This document shows, piece by piece, positions 11,548-21,610 of a stretch of DNA of 64,000 nucleotides. Numbering within the stretch: position 1 is the first letter of the stretch; each line of letters opens with the position of its first letter. The stretch is from positions 1-64,000 of the forward strand of contig JALOPZ010000001.1 of NCBI GenBank assembly GCA_025453605.1, given 5' to 3'. Source of the DNA: Candidatus Margulisiibacteriota bacterium (GTDB taxonomy: Bacteria; Margulisbacteria; WOR-1; O2-12-FULL-45-9; XYB2-FULL-48-7). A program made the translations under genes and the position numbers. The notes beneath the pieces were generated by a model. The model did not search any database. It was not told the origin of the DNA and was given only the letters and a program-made list of their open reading frames with translations.

Positions 11548-12540
11548 CTACCTGATCTCCCCGCTCAGCGCGTACCAGGGAGCGCCCTGGTAAGAAAAAG
11601 AGATGTAATTATTGGCCAGTGCCGGATCGTTGTAATAGGGATGGTGAGCCAGATCGACCCGGAAACCGCCCAATTCAGTCGAAGCGCCGAAGGCCGGATT
11701 CCAGCTTGTCCCCGAGGCGGCTGCCGCGTCGACGCTCTGGTCGAGCCCGCCCCGAACAGTAAGGTTGGGAGAGACCTTCCACTCGGTCCCAAAATGCATC
11801 GTGACCGGCCGGCCGCTCTGGGCCGGCAGATCAACATCGTAAGCAAAAAGGACCTTACCCCCCCACGGGATCGGTTTGACGGCCACTCCCAGCTTGGTCA
11901 CGCCGGCGATCGCCTCTTCGGCCCCGCTGGAGAGCTTGACCACCCCGCCGAGCGACATCGGCAGAAAATTCTGCCGGTTGAGGCCAAAGGTCAGGTACGG
12001 GGTCAGCACGTATTTAAGACCGAGGTCGAGATTAAAACCGGAAGCCGATTCGGTGTACCCGCCGGTCCATCCCCGGGAAAAGATCTTGGCGTTGAGGCCG
12101 GCGTACAGGTTGCGGCCGTAAAAGAAGAAGCGGGAGAGCGGCGTGCCGTAGGATAGGAGAAGCAACGTGTCGTGATAATCGGCGTAAACGAATGACGAGC
12201 CGACCGGCACGGTCACCCGGCTGACGCCGGTATTAACATAACCGATCCCGAGCGTCCCGAACGTGGTCGGCATCGCGCCGGCGTATTCGGTGTAATAGAC
12301 TTCGCCGAGCAGATTGGTGAACATCGTCATCAGCTGCGGCCCTTTTAGCCCGGCCAGTCCGGCCGGATTGATGAACGGGGCATCGGCATCGTCGGCGACG
12401 GCGGAAAAGGCCCGGCCCATCCCGATCGGCCGCGCTCCGCCGCCGATCACCATCGGATCATCGGTCAGGGCGATCGGCGCGGCCAGGACCGGACAAAACA
12501 GCCCGGCCAGCAAGAGTAAAAGTATCAGTGTTCTTGTCAC
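11548..12540 (-). CDS. PorV/PorQ-like outer-membrane beta-barrel protein
   Basis: 330 residues with a signal peptide (1-20). The N-terminal part carries the hallmark of the PorV/UPF0164 barrel family: GGGARPIGMGRAFSAVADDA, then NPAGLAGLKGPQL, followed by alternating beta strands to the end. PorV proteins in Bacteroidota accept type IX secretion substrates at the outer membrane, while related barrels occur in many diderms without type IX secretion. The gene overlaps the TIG/FlgD-like gene by ATGA. With the giant secreted protein downstream, a role as outer-membrane receptor or anchor is plausible but not shown by the sequence. Confidence 0.82.
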   Translation of the reverse strand: MTRTLILLLLLAGLFCPVLAAPIALTDDPMVIGGGARPIGMGRAFSAVADDADAPFINPAGLAGLKGPQLMTMFTNLLGEVYYTEYAGAMPTTFGTLGIGYVNTGVSRVTVPVGSSFVYADYHDTLLLLSYGTPLSRFFFYGRNLYAGLNAKIFSRGWTGGYTESASGFNLDLGLKYVLTPYLTFGLNRQNFLPMSLGGVVKLSSGAEEAIAGVTKLGVAVKPIPWGGKVLFAYDVDLPAQSGRPVTMHFGTEWKVSPNLTVRGGLDQSVDAAAASGTSWNPAFGASTELGGFRVDLAHHPYYNDPALANNYISFSYQGAPWYALSGEIR

Positions 12541-13646
12541 TTGACGATCCCTAATTTTTCCCGCGCCAGTATCTTCTCCTGTCCGTCAACCTGGCCGACA
12601 AAGTGGACCAGGTAGACCCCCTCGCCGGCAATGTTGTTGAACGAAGTCAGTCCGTTCCAGAGAACAGTGTTGGCCCCGGCCTGACCGCCGGCTGATCCGG
12701 CCGGATAAACCTGCGACCAGACCCGCTCCCCTCTCATATTATATATGTGGACCGTAAGCCGGGCATCCCTGGTCAGATTATAGCTGATGCTTGCTCCCTT
12801 AATGGCCGGTGCGCCCGGATCAGAATAGCTGGCAAAACCGACCGGACCGCTGATCGCCAGTCCGGGTGCCTGCACAGTGAAAGCGGCCGGCAGTGTCGCC
12901 GTCTGGCCGTCATCATTAGTGACCCGGACGTCCCAGACGCCGACCGCCTTGCTGGTCAGATCAAAAGCACAGGACAATCTGGTCGCCGCGCTGACCGCCA
13001 TGCTCTCACCCAGTATATCGCGCTCGCCGGTTTTGAGCAACGCCGCGGTCGCTCCGCTCCGGAAGTGTTCGCCGTTGATCACTACGCCGATCCGTCCGGT
13101 ATTATCGCCCCGGCTCGGGGTGATCAAGGTGATGACCGGCGCCGGGTAAGTGATCCGGAAAGCGGCCGGCAAGGTCCCCGACCGGCCGTCGGGATTGGTG
13201 ACCGTGACCGCCCATAAACCGCCGGCCGCGCCGGTCAGGTCGAAAGTACAGGCGATCTTACCGCCGCTGTTAACGACTACCCTGGTCGCGACGATGTCGG
13301 CTTGTCCGGTCTGGGATAATTTAACCGCCGCTCCGGCGGTAAAGTTGGCGCCGCTCACTTCCGCGATATCGAGCGGGCCGGTATTCGGTCCGCGGTCGGG
13401 GGTGATAGCGGTGACGATCGGCGCCAGGACGGGCCGGAAAAACGCGATCGTCCGAAGAAAGCCTTCGCCTAAAATATTTCGGGTATTGCTGATCAGGTTC
13501 AACTGGCGGTCGCGGATAATTCCGACTAAACGGTAGGAGGAGGAACTGGCCAGATGATTGCCGCTGCTGACTATCCGCAAGCCGCTGCTGGTACCGATCA
13601 GACCAGCAAAAATCACCAGCAGCAATATCAACCGCGCCTGCTTCAT
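12537..13646 (-). CDS. Secreted protein with two IPT/TIG domains and a FlgD-like C-terminal domain
   Basis: 369 residues: signal peptide (1-22), a short N-terminal region, two IPT/TIG immunoglobulin-like domains (about 92-180 and 183-270, each with the P-x-I/V-T-x-I-T/P-R-G-DNTG entry), then a FlgD-type Ig domain (about 285-369) with YNLTRDARLTVHIYNMRGERV and a GVYLVHF strand. Such C-terminal domains resemble sorting domains of surface proteins. It is the first gene of the five-gene surface operon. The start is ATG at 13646, 11 nt after a good -10, leaving a 5' leader of only a few bases. Confidence 0.8.
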   Translation of the reverse strand: MKQARLILLLVIFAGLIGTSSGLRIVSSGNHLASSSSYRLVGIIRDRQLNLISNTRNILGEGFLRTIAFFRPVLAPIVTAITPDRGPNTGPLDIAEVSGANFTAGAAVKLSQTGQADIVATRVVVNSGGKIACTFDLTGAAGGLWAVTVTNPDGRSGTLPAAFRITYPAPVITLITPSRGDNTGRIGVVINGEHFRSGATAALLKTGERDILGESMAVSAATRLSCAFDLTSKAVGVWDVRVTNDDGQTATLPAAFTVQAPGLAISGPVGFASYSDPGAPAIKGASISYNLTRDARLTVHIYNMRGERVWSQVYPAGSAGGQAGANTVLWNGLTSFNNIAGEGVYLVHFVGQVDGQEKILAREKLGIVK

Positions 13647-13657
13647 TATTTGCCGAT

Positions 13658-13686
13658 ATCATAAACTATTTGGCAGGCCGCTTCAA
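13658..13686 (-). promoter_or_regulatory. Promoter of the surface-protein operon
   Basis: On the minus strand TTGAAG (13686-13681) and TATGAT (13663-13658) are separated by exactly 17 nt. The first start codon, 13646, is 11 nt downstream of the -10, so the transcript would have about a 5-nt leader. It diverges from the rho promoter. Confidence 0.7.
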
Positions 13687-13703
13687 TCCGTTATTTTCAC
13701 CCC

Positions 13704-13732
13704 TTGACATTTTTCCGCTCCGGTAGTAGTAT
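13704..13732 (+). promoter_or_regulatory. Sigma-70 type promoter of rho
   Basis: TTGACA (13704-13709), a 17-nt spacer and TAGTAT (13727-13732). Transcription from about 13739 gives a leader of roughly 100 nt before rho, one of the few long leaders in the window. A strong ribosome site AGGAGG (13827-13832) precedes the ATG at 13840. I see no clear attenuator hairpin in the leader. Confidence 0.75.
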
Positions 13733-13839
13733 TTTAAGGTAGTCGATGAAAGGCCCGCAAACTTGCTGTTATTTTTCCCAAAATATTATCCCGGCCCGGC
13801 CCTTAACAAATTCCCCAAAAAGAACCAGGAGGAAAAGAA

Positions 13840-15076
<1,237 letters not shown>

Positions 15077-15084
<8 letters not shown>

Positions 15085-17440
15085 CGGTTTCGTCAAGGAA
15101 GAGGAGCGTTTCGACTTTCTTTAGCTCGGCCCAGGCACCCGATCTGATCTGTTCGCGGGTATACTCTTCGATAAAGTGCCGGGCCTCGCCCGGCGTCCTG
15201 ATCCCGTGCAACCCTTTCAGCATGGCCTGGAGGTCGGCTATTTTAACGCTGCGAACGATGAAGCGCATCAGATCAGAGACCCCGGTGCTGACACTGAACT
15301 TACGGACCCCAAGCGCCATCAAGGTCAACATCCCCCGCCAGTCGTTCCCCATATCGCCGCAACAGGAGAGCGGTTTGTCGGCCTCCGCGGCCTTGGCGAC
15401 CGCCTTGGCGATCTCCTTAAGAACACGGGGGTCAAGCTCGTCAAAACTGCCGGCATTCAAAGTGGAATAACGGTTGACCGCGGTAACGAACTGCGTCAGA
15501 TCGGTCGTCCCCAGGCTAAAGAATTCCGCTCGTTTGGGCAGGTCCTTTAGGATGTCCGGATGTTCGATCATCGCGCCAAAGCTCAGCTGCTCATTGACCG
15601 TTTTACCGCCGCTGCGCAGTTCCTGCTTGATCGCTTCGACCAGCGCCAGCGCTGTTTCATACTCCTTGTCCGACCTGACCAGCGGGAACATCACCCTTGC
15701 CCTCCCCTTGGTCTGTAAAAGCGCTTTTAGCTGATCGCGGAAAAGAAAATAGTAGGGAATGTTGTTCTCCTTATCGAGACAGAGCCCCAGCCCCTTCTTG
15801 CGTTCGGTCTTGGCGATTTCCACCGGTTTTTCCAGATAAGGGAATGTTTTATCCGGGTCGATGTCAACCGTCCGGATCACCACTGTCCGGTCCCCGGCCG
15901 CCAAGATCAGCCGGTCGTAGTATTTCCGTTGTTCCTCAACGGACGGCTCCGCCGTCCGCTCCGACAGATCGGGGTGCTCACAGAAAAAATATTCCGTGCG
16001 GACCAGAGCAATGCCGGCCAGGTTGTGGCGGTTCAGCGCCGATTCGATGTCGTCGACCGCCGCGGCGTTACCCGTCAGTTCGAGCCGAACTCCGTCGGCC
16101 GTGACCGGCTCCAGCTGGCGCTGCGTTTTGAGAAAGCCGTCCAGACGATCATATTCGGTCTTCAACCGCTCGTAGTGCTGGGTGGTCACCTCGGACGGAT
16201 TGATGATAATAAGGCCGCGCCGCCCGTCAACGATCACCAGGTCTCCGGTGTGGACCGCGGCCGTTACCCCCCTCGTCCCGTACAAGCCGACTTTTTCGTG
16301 GTCACGCAGGCGGATCGACAGATGGTCCTTGGGTGCCCCTTTTTCCCGGACCGCGCCGTCGATCCGGCGATCGGCGATCACGCCGCTGTCCGAGGCGGCG
16401 ATATTCTCCGCTACCAGCATGATATGCTCCCCCAGCTTGCTCGCTTCGATCTCTTCCCGGATATTGACCGATTTCTTGTGTTTGATCGCCAGCAGTTTGA
16501 CGCCAAGCTGATAGATGTCAGTAAAAAGCGCCTGAAATTTCGGATCAGAGCTCTGTTTGTTCGCCTCGTAGCGTCCAATGTATTCCCGGACGGCCGCAGC
16601 AGCGCAGACCTTTTTGCTCTCCATCAGCTCCAGCAACTCCTGTTTCATGGCGCCGAGCCCTTCGATGCCGTTGAACATGAAAGCCAGCGCCTCCGCGACC
16701 CGCAGCTCCTCTGCGTGCCCCGAAGCCTGCGCCTGCGCGACCGCCTGGTCCAGTGTCTCTTCCACCTCCCGGATCGCGTCGGCCGTCGCATTCAGGTGGG
16801 CCGCGAGCTCCTCGTCCAGACTGCGATTATGTTTGATCGCTTCGACCTGGAGATCGACGACCGGGAATTCATTCAGATCAAGGGTGTCCTTGAGGACTAG
16901 CGCGCGACCGATCTTGATATTGCTGGTGATCGAGCGGCCCGGAAAGCCCATCTCCCGCAGAGCGGTGTTTTCCACGATCTCAACCATTTTGAATTCGTCG
17001 ACCAGCAGACTTTGGAGCCGCTTGAGCGCGGCAGCGCCGTCCGGCCCCTTGGCGCTGACCAGGAGCCACTGACCGCTCTTAATTCCCAACGCTTCAACCT
17101 GCGCCGGATCCCCTTTCAGGTCGGCTGACCGGCTGGCTTGATTAACAACGGATAGATCCGCCTTGAATTCTTCGGTGCTACTCCTCAGCAGATCGGCTAA
17201 TTCGGCATTAAGCACGGTCAGGGTGCTAACGCGAGCCAGCAAAAATTCCGTTGCCGGCGACCCAGCGACAGCGCCCAGTAGTTTATCCCGCGGACATTCG
17301 AAACGGACCTGTTGTCCCAGGATCGGCTCATATCTGACGAACGGACCTTTTGCCCCGGGGCCGGCCAGGCCTTTATTGGCTGGAGCGATCCGGAGAATAC
17401 CAGGATACTTTGGCTTGTTGTTTGAGATCGGGTTACTCAT
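15077..17440 (-). CDS. PTS enzyme I-like PEP phosphotransferase with a His-less HPr-like N-terminal domain
   Basis: 787 residues, longer than usual enzyme I (about 570). Residues 160-787 follow enzyme I: an N-terminal helical domain, a swivelling domain with candidate phospho-His 373 in KDHLSI, and a PEP-binding barrel with GIALVRTEYFF, GAMIEHPDILKDL, SLGTTDLTQFV and the acid Cys 694 in SCCGDMG. Residues about 72-150 align with HPr (ADLSVVN, LGIKSG, VSAKGPDGAAAL), but the HARPA active site reads NAELA, so His and Arg are gone. The usual GGRTSH context of the phospho-His is also changed to GAPKDH. No sugar permease is nearby. It may be a regulatory or metabolic PEP enzyme rather than a sugar importer. 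Confidence 0.8.
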
Positions 17441-17448
17441 GGTTGATC

Positions 17449-17454
17449 ACTATA
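17449..17454 (-). promoter_or_regulatory. Probable -10 of the PTS-like gene
   Basis: TATAGT on the minus strand ends 8 nt before the ATG at 17440, the spacing seen for leaderless starts elsewhere here. No good -35 is visible. It faces away from the murF -10 about 35 bp to the right. Confidence 0.4.
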
Positions 17455-17482
17455 TTATCGATAAATAAAGCAAAATATTTCA

Positions 17483-17491
17483 TGTTATAAT
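17483..17491 (+). promoter_or_regulatory. Extended -10 of murF (leaderless start)
   Basis: TGT-TATAAT at 17483-17491 ends 7 nt before ATG 17499. An earlier in-frame ATG (17490) overlaps the -10 itself and so cannot be in the transcript. The position decides the start of murF. Confidence 0.65.
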
Positions 17492-17498
17492 GTTTTTC

Positions 17499-18740
17499 AT
17501 GTTCACGCGGCAGGAAGTGGAAAAAACAATAAATGGGGCAAGGGTCTTAGGGTCTGGGGCCTTAGGCGGGCAAATAACCGGCGTTTCGACCGACAGCCGG
17601 ACGGTTAAAAAAGGCGAACTGTTCATTCCCCTGCGTGGACCGAAGTTCGACGGGCGCAGGTTCATTCCCCAGGCCTTGAAAAAGGGAGCCTTCGCACTTG
17701 AGACAACTAACGGCTTAACGGCTTTGCAAACCCTCGCCGCTTACCACCGGAGCAAGTTCAAGATCCCGATCATCGGTGTCACCGGCAGCGTCGGCAAAAC
17801 GACGACCAAGGAGCTGATCGCGGCGATCCTCGCCCAAAAATATCCGGTCCTCAAGAACGAAGCGAATTACAACAACGAGATCGGCGTCCCCCTCACCCTG
17901 CTCCATCTGACTAAAAAGCACCGGGCGGCGGTGATCGAGATGGGAATGCAGGGACTGGGCGAGATCAAGTTACTGGCCGCCCTCACCCGCCCGACGATCG
18001 CCGTCGTCACCAACATCGGCGAGTCGCACCTGGGCAAACTGGGGAGCAGAAAGAATATCGCCCGGGCCAAAGCGGAGATATTCTCTTTTCTCAACGCCGG
18101 TAATTTTGCCGTGATCAACCAGGATGATGACTACTTTGAGCGCCTTAACTCAAAAGTAAAAAGTAAAAAGGCAAAAGTAATGACTTTTGGATTATTAGAA
18201 AAGTCGGATGTGATGCCGGTGGCATTGACCGGAATTAAACTTGCACTGCCCGGCGAACACAATATCTACAACGCCCTGGCGGCGGTCGCGGTCGCGCGGA
18301 TCTTACGGGTCGGCCGGCCGGCGCTCAAGCGCGGGTTGGAAACCGTCCGGCCAGCCGCCCACCGGCTGGCGATCATCAACCTGCCCGATGGGACGAAAGT
18401 GATCGACGATTGCTACAACGCCAGCCCGCGGTCGATGACTGCCGCCCTCAAGGTGCTGTCCGCCTACGGCGGACGCAAGATCGCGGTGCTCGGCGACATG
18501 CTGGAGCTGGGACGGTCAGCCAAAGCGGCGCACCGGCAGATCGTTAAGCTGGCCCGGCAGCAAAAAGTCGATAAACTGCTCACGTTCGGCCGGAATTGGC
18601 CGTCGACAACCGGACCGGAGACCTCCCGGCCGCGGCTGATAAAAAAGTTGCGGCAAATCATCCGGCCGCGTGATATAATCCTCGTCAAGGGTTCGCGGGG
18701 GACGCGGCTGGAAGAAGTGGTCACAGCCCTGCAAACGTAA
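17499..18740 (+). CDS. murF: UDP-MurNAc-tripeptide--D-alanyl-D-alanine ligase
   Basis: 413 residues from ATG 17499. It adds D-Ala-D-Ala to the peptidoglycan precursor in the cytoplasm. Seen: the MurF N-terminal domain (STDSRTVKKGELFIPLRG), ATP loop GVTGSVGKTTTKELI, central motif NEANYNNEIGVPLTLL and VIEMGMQGLGEI, and the C-terminal domain with DDCYNASPRSMTAAL. A low-GC stretch at 18147-18190 (SKVKSKKAKV) looks like inserted repeat DNA in an otherwise GC-rich gene. The upstream ATG at 17490 lies in the promoter. The stop codon directly abuts tRNA-Leu, with no base between. Confidence 0.96.
   Translation: MFTRQEVEKTINGARVLGSGALGGQITGVSTDSRTVKKGELFIPLRGPKFDGRRFIPQALKKGAFALETTNGLTALQTLAAYHRSKFKIPIIGVTGSVGKTTTKELIAAILAQKYPVLKNEANYNNEIGVPLTLLHLTKKHRAAVIEMGMQGLGEIKLLAALTRPTIAVVTNIGESHLGKLGSRKNIARAKAEIFSFLNAGNFAVINQDDDYFERLNSKVKSKKAKVMTFGLLEKSDVMPVALTGIKLALPGEHNIYNALAAVAVARILRVGRPALKRGLETVRPAAHRLAIINLPDGTKVIDDCYNASPRSMTAALKVLSAYGGRKIAVLGDMLELGRSAKAAHRQIVKLARQQKVDKLLTFGRNWPSTTGPETSRPRLIKKLRQIIRPRDIILVKGSRGTRLEEVVTALQT
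18147..18190 (+). repeat. AT-rich repeat-like insert inside murF
   Basis: A purine-rich run built from CAAAAGT/TAAAAAGT units and ending with a complementary ACTTTTGG encodes a lysine-rich loop in MurF. A similar AATTCAAAAGTCAAAAG run occurs in pyrK at 31291. Both look like in-frame insertions of intergenic repeat DNA; this is inferred from composition, not from a comparison. Confidence 0.4.
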
Positions 18741-18824
18741 GCCTGGGTGGTGGAATTGGCAGACACACCAGCTTGAGGGGCTGGCGCCGTTAAAAGCGTA
18801 GGAGTTCGACTCTCCTCCCAGGCA
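18741..18824 (+). tRNA. tRNA-Leu (anticodon GAG)
   Basis: 84 nt, class II with a long variable arm. The acceptor stem GCCTGGG/CCCAGGC is perfect, the anticodon loop reads TTGAGGG, and the T-arm is GGAGTTCGACTCTCC. CCA is not encoded; T7 follows at once and may terminate transcription. It begins on the base after the murF stop, so it is probably released from a murF-tRNA transcript. Confidence 0.96.
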
Positions 18825-18904
18825 TTTTTTTGTTGACCCGCCGCCGGCGGGTTGACGCGCGCAAGATTGTTGATTATCATTACGACTGAAAGAAGGGAGG
18901 AGCA

Positions 18905-19636
18905 GTGACTATCCAGTTTCTCCAGCTCGAACAAGCCGAGCCGCGCCTGTTGACGGATAGTACTAACCTGCGAGACCGCGACTCTTCCTTCGAAGAAAAA
19001 CTCCGCCAGGAACAGGCTCGCCTCGGCCTCCTTTTTTCACCGTTCGCCCAGCTCAGCGGCCTGTTCGCCGAACCGCTCGGCCTTGACCTGACCGTTGATT
19101 ACCGATCTCCGGCGGTCCGCAACGCGGCGGAGCAAACGGCCCCCGCCCCGGACCGGAGCGGATCGACCGACCCGGTTGACCCGCCCACTCTCGCGCTCGC
19201 CGGTCAAAAAGTCCGGCTCTTTGATTCCCTGCCGCTCTCCGACCTTTCCCGGCGGACCCTGCAGGAGTTGCTGGTCAACACCCAATGGCTCGTCCCCAAC
19301 ATTCAGGCGCAACCATCTTTGTTCAACGCGGCGCTCAACGGAGAGCTCCGGCCGTCGTTCGATCTGCAGGCGCTGATCGATCAGCTCGTTCGCCAGGCCA
19401 CTCTGGTCAGGGAAAAAGGGAAAGTCCAGTTCGCTCTGACCCTGGAACCGGCAGAGCTGGGCCAGGTGGTGATCACGCTGACCGCTCAGGCCGGCCTCGT
19501 CTCCGTCGATCTGCAGGCCGAAAGCTCAACTCGAAAATTGTTCGACGCCCGGCGGGCCGAGCTGGAAAAAGCGCTGGCCAAAGCCAATGTCCATTTTGAT
19601 CGGCTGACGATCAGGGAGGTAAAAGATCATGCTTGA
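18905..19636 (+). CDS. fliK: Flagellar hook-length control protein FliK-like
   Basis: 243 residues from GTG 18905, with AGGGAGG 4 nt upstream. FliK measures hook length and switches the export gate. The N-terminal two thirds is low in recognisable structure; residues about 175-240 match the FliK C-terminal (Flg_hook) domain: ALTLEPAELGQVVITLTAQ, then VSVDLQAES and a helical end. It is shorter than usual FliK (about 400). It opens a collinear flagellar operon and overlaps the next gene by 8 bp. Confidence 0.82.
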   Translation: MTIQFLQLEQAEPRLLTDSTNLRDRDSSFEEKLRQEQARLGLLFSPFAQLSGLFAEPLGLDLTVDYRSPAVRNAAEQTAPAPDRSGSTDPVDPPTLALAGQKVRLFDSLPLSDLSRRTLQELLVNTQWLVPNIQAQPSLFNAALNGELRPSFDLQALIDQLVRQATLVREKGKVQFALTLEPAELGQVVITLTAQAGLVSVDLQAESSTRKLFDARRAELEKALAKANVHFDRLTIREVKDHA

Positions 19637-20444
19637 CGTCATGTCTCAGGCTAAGAACGCGATCGAAGCCTACAACGCGGCGCTCAAAATATCCTCGTCC
19701 AATCTGGCGAACATGAACGTCCCCGGATATAAGAGCCTGAAGTCCTCTTTCCAATCGGTCTTTGAGCGGATCCTCTCCCAGGGGACAGCCGGCACCACCG
19801 ACCAGGGGGGGACCAATCCGCGGCAGCTCGGCCAGGGGATGTCGATCGCCGGCACCTCGGTCGACTTCAGTAACGGCGACACGACCGGCGGCACCCCGAT
19901 CGATCTGGCGATCGCCGGACCGGGCCTGTTCATCGTTTCCGGCGACAACGGCGTCTCCTATTTGTACTCTCGGGCCGGTAATTTTAACGTTGATTCGGAC
20001 GGGAACCTCACTTCCAACGGCCTGCAGGTCTACGGCCTGGACAATAGCGGCAACCTGACACCGATCTCCGGCCTCCCCTCCGGGGTCAAGACCGATTACC
20101 GGTGGCTCGATGACGGTACTCTGCAATATACTGCCGACGGCGGGACGACCTACACCGACACCGGCTACCACATCGCCCTGACAACCTTCCCCAACCCGAG
20201 CGGCCTGGCCCAGGCCCAGGGAACGTCGTTCGCGGCTACGCTCGCCTCCGGCACTGCCACCAATCCTACCACCCCGGGCGGCTCGGCCGGGATCATTAAG
20301 CCCGGCCAGGTGGAGCAATCGAACGTCGTCTACCTGAGCGAAACGATCTATTCGCTTGAATTGCAGCGCGCGTTGAGCGGCAACCTGAGCATGGTCCGGA
20401 TGGCTTCCGATCTGATCTCCAGCGTGATCCAGAAACTAGGCTAA
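19629..20444 (+). CDS. Flagellar hook/rod protein of the FlgE/FlgF/FlgG family
   Basis: 271 residues, the size of FlgF/FlgG rather than a full hook protein. The N-terminal rod motif is ISSSNLANMNVPGYKSLKSSFQSVF, the core strand contains LAIAGPGLFIV and YSRAGNFNVDSDGNL, and the C-terminal helix VEQSNVVYLSETIYSLELQRAL pairs with the N-terminus in the axial tube. The usual closing AQRAYEANS reads LQRALSGNL, so assigning it to rod (FlgG) or hook (FlgE) is not safe. It ends by one-base overlap with fliM. Confidence 0.8.
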   Translation: MLDVMSQAKNAIEAYNAALKISSSNLANMNVPGYKSLKSSFQSVFERILSQGTAGTTDQGGTNPRQLGQGMSIAGTSVDFSNGDTTGGTPIDLAIAGPGLFIVSGDNGVSYLYSRAGNFNVDSDGNLTSNGLQVYGLDNSGNLTPISGLPSGVKTDYRWLDDGTLQYTADGGTTYTDTGYHIALTTFPNPSGLAQAQGTSFAATLASGTATNPTTPGGSAGIIKPGQVEQSNVVYLSETIYSLELQRALSGNLSMVRMASDLISSVIQKLG

Positions 20445-21601
20445 TGGCGGAAAAAACGATACTTAAACCGGAAATAGCGGCGCAAAAAAAGGTCCTCAAA
20501 CTCCCGCCGGCGATCGGCGACTGGACAACCTACCGGCCGCCCCAGGTCCTGGTCAAAAAGGTCAAGAGCGGCCTGTACGGATTTGACCGGTTGTCGCAGG
20601 ATGAGCTGTCGCTGGCGCTGAAGATCCATTATACTTTTATCCAGGCCCTGCTCCGGCGGCTGCGCGTCGACCTGGGGATCGGCGTCGAATTTACCACCTG
20701 CCAGATCGAGCAGACCACCTACCTTAATTTCCTCCGTTCGCTGGCCGGCGCGGTCGTCCAGTGCCGCCTCAACCTGGAAAACCTGCACGATAACATCCAG
20801 AGCTATTTCGACCTGAACCTGGCCAGCTCGGTGATCAACCACGCGCTCGGGAGCCACGATCTGGAGCCGCTCACCCGGGGATTGACCGACGCGGAAGGCG
20901 GAGTTTTCCAGACCGCGCTCGCCGCTTATCTGCCGGCTTACGCCGCTGCTTTTGCCGGCGCTTTCCCGACCCCCGAACTGCGGCTGATCGGTTCGCCCGA
21001 CGTCACACTCGACCCGTCGGTCAGCACGACCGCCACGTTCGTCGTTTTTACCGCCGAAGTCTCGTTCAACGACAACCCTGCCGGCAAGATCGTCTTCGGT
21101 TATCCCGGCAACTCGCTCAAGACGATGCTCAAGCTCGCGGAGGCCCGGACCGCGCTCCTCCCGCTCGACTTTAGCCGTTTATCGGGGACGCTCCTCGCCA
21201 AGATCCCGGTCCCCCTCCGGGCGTTGCTCGGCAAGACCTATCTTTCGACGACCGAACTCGGCCGGTTGGAAGTCGGCGACGTCGTCTCGCTTGACGCTCT
21301 GCTCAACGCGCCGATCGACCTGCAGGTCGGCCGGGAAGTAAAATTACCCGGTCAGCCGGTGGTCAGCGGCCGGAAACGGGCGGTCCGCCTGGCCGGCGCC
21401 GGGCTCGACCGCGCTTTGCGGCCAGCCCCGGTCGCAGTTGCCGAATTGCCGTCTCCTAAACAGGCCGCCGCGGAACCGGAAGAGGTGCGGCCGGCCGAAG
21501 AACCGGCCGCCGTGGAGGATGTGATCAGCGACGAGGATTTCAACGAAGACGACTTTAACCTTGACGATCTGAACCTGGGCCCGAACGAAACACCACAGTA
21601 A
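20444..21601 (+). CDS. fliM: Flagellar motor switch protein FliM (divergent)
   Basis: 385 residues. FliM links rotor and CheY in the C-ring. The core opens with GFDRLSQDELSLALKIHYTF, equivalent to the start of the FliM middle domain, and residues about 245-315 form the SPOA domain (KIPVPLRALLGKTYLSTTELGRLEVGDVVSLD). The N-terminal CheY-binding motif (usually LSQxEIDxLL at the very start) is absent; the first 40 residues are basic and unrelated. The C-terminus has an acidic tail (DEDFNEDDFNLDDLNLG) not usual in FliM. The GGxG motif of the middle domain is not recognisable. Position next to fliN supports the call. Confidence 0.8.
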   Translation: MAEKTILKPEIAAQKKVLKLPPAIGDWTTYRPPQVLVKKVKSGLYGFDRLSQDELSLALKIHYTFIQALLRRLRVDLGIGVEFTTCQIEQTTYLNFLRSLAGAVVQCRLNLENLHDNIQSYFDLNLASSVINHALGSHDLEPLTRGLTDAEGGVFQTALAAYLPAYAAAFAGAFPTPELRLIGSPDVTLDPSVSTTATFVVFTAEVSFNDNPAGKIVFGYPGNSLKTMLKLAEARTALLPLDFSRLSGTLLAKIPVPLRALLGKTYLSTTELGRLEVGDVVSLDALLNAPIDLQVGREVKLPGQPVVSGRKRAVRLAGAGLDRALRPAPVAVAELPSPKQAAAEPEEVRPAEEPAAVEDVISDEDFNEDDFNLDDLNLGPNETPQ

Positions 21602-21610
21602 GGGAGGCAA

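Noticed and set aside
13740-13839. Riboswitch or attenuator in the rho leader
   Set aside because: No convincing nested hairpins, leader peptide or known riboswitch core could be seen in the 100-nt leader.
15929-16900. 323-codon plus-strand frame
   Set aside because: Antisense to the enzyme I-like gene; composition is rich in Arg/Asp/Gln typical of shadow frames.
18836-18852. Terminator hairpin after tRNA-Leu
   Set aside because: The ACCCGCC/GGCGGGT hairpin comes after the T-run rather than before it, so it is not a standard terminator for the tRNA; it may be another palindromic repeat.
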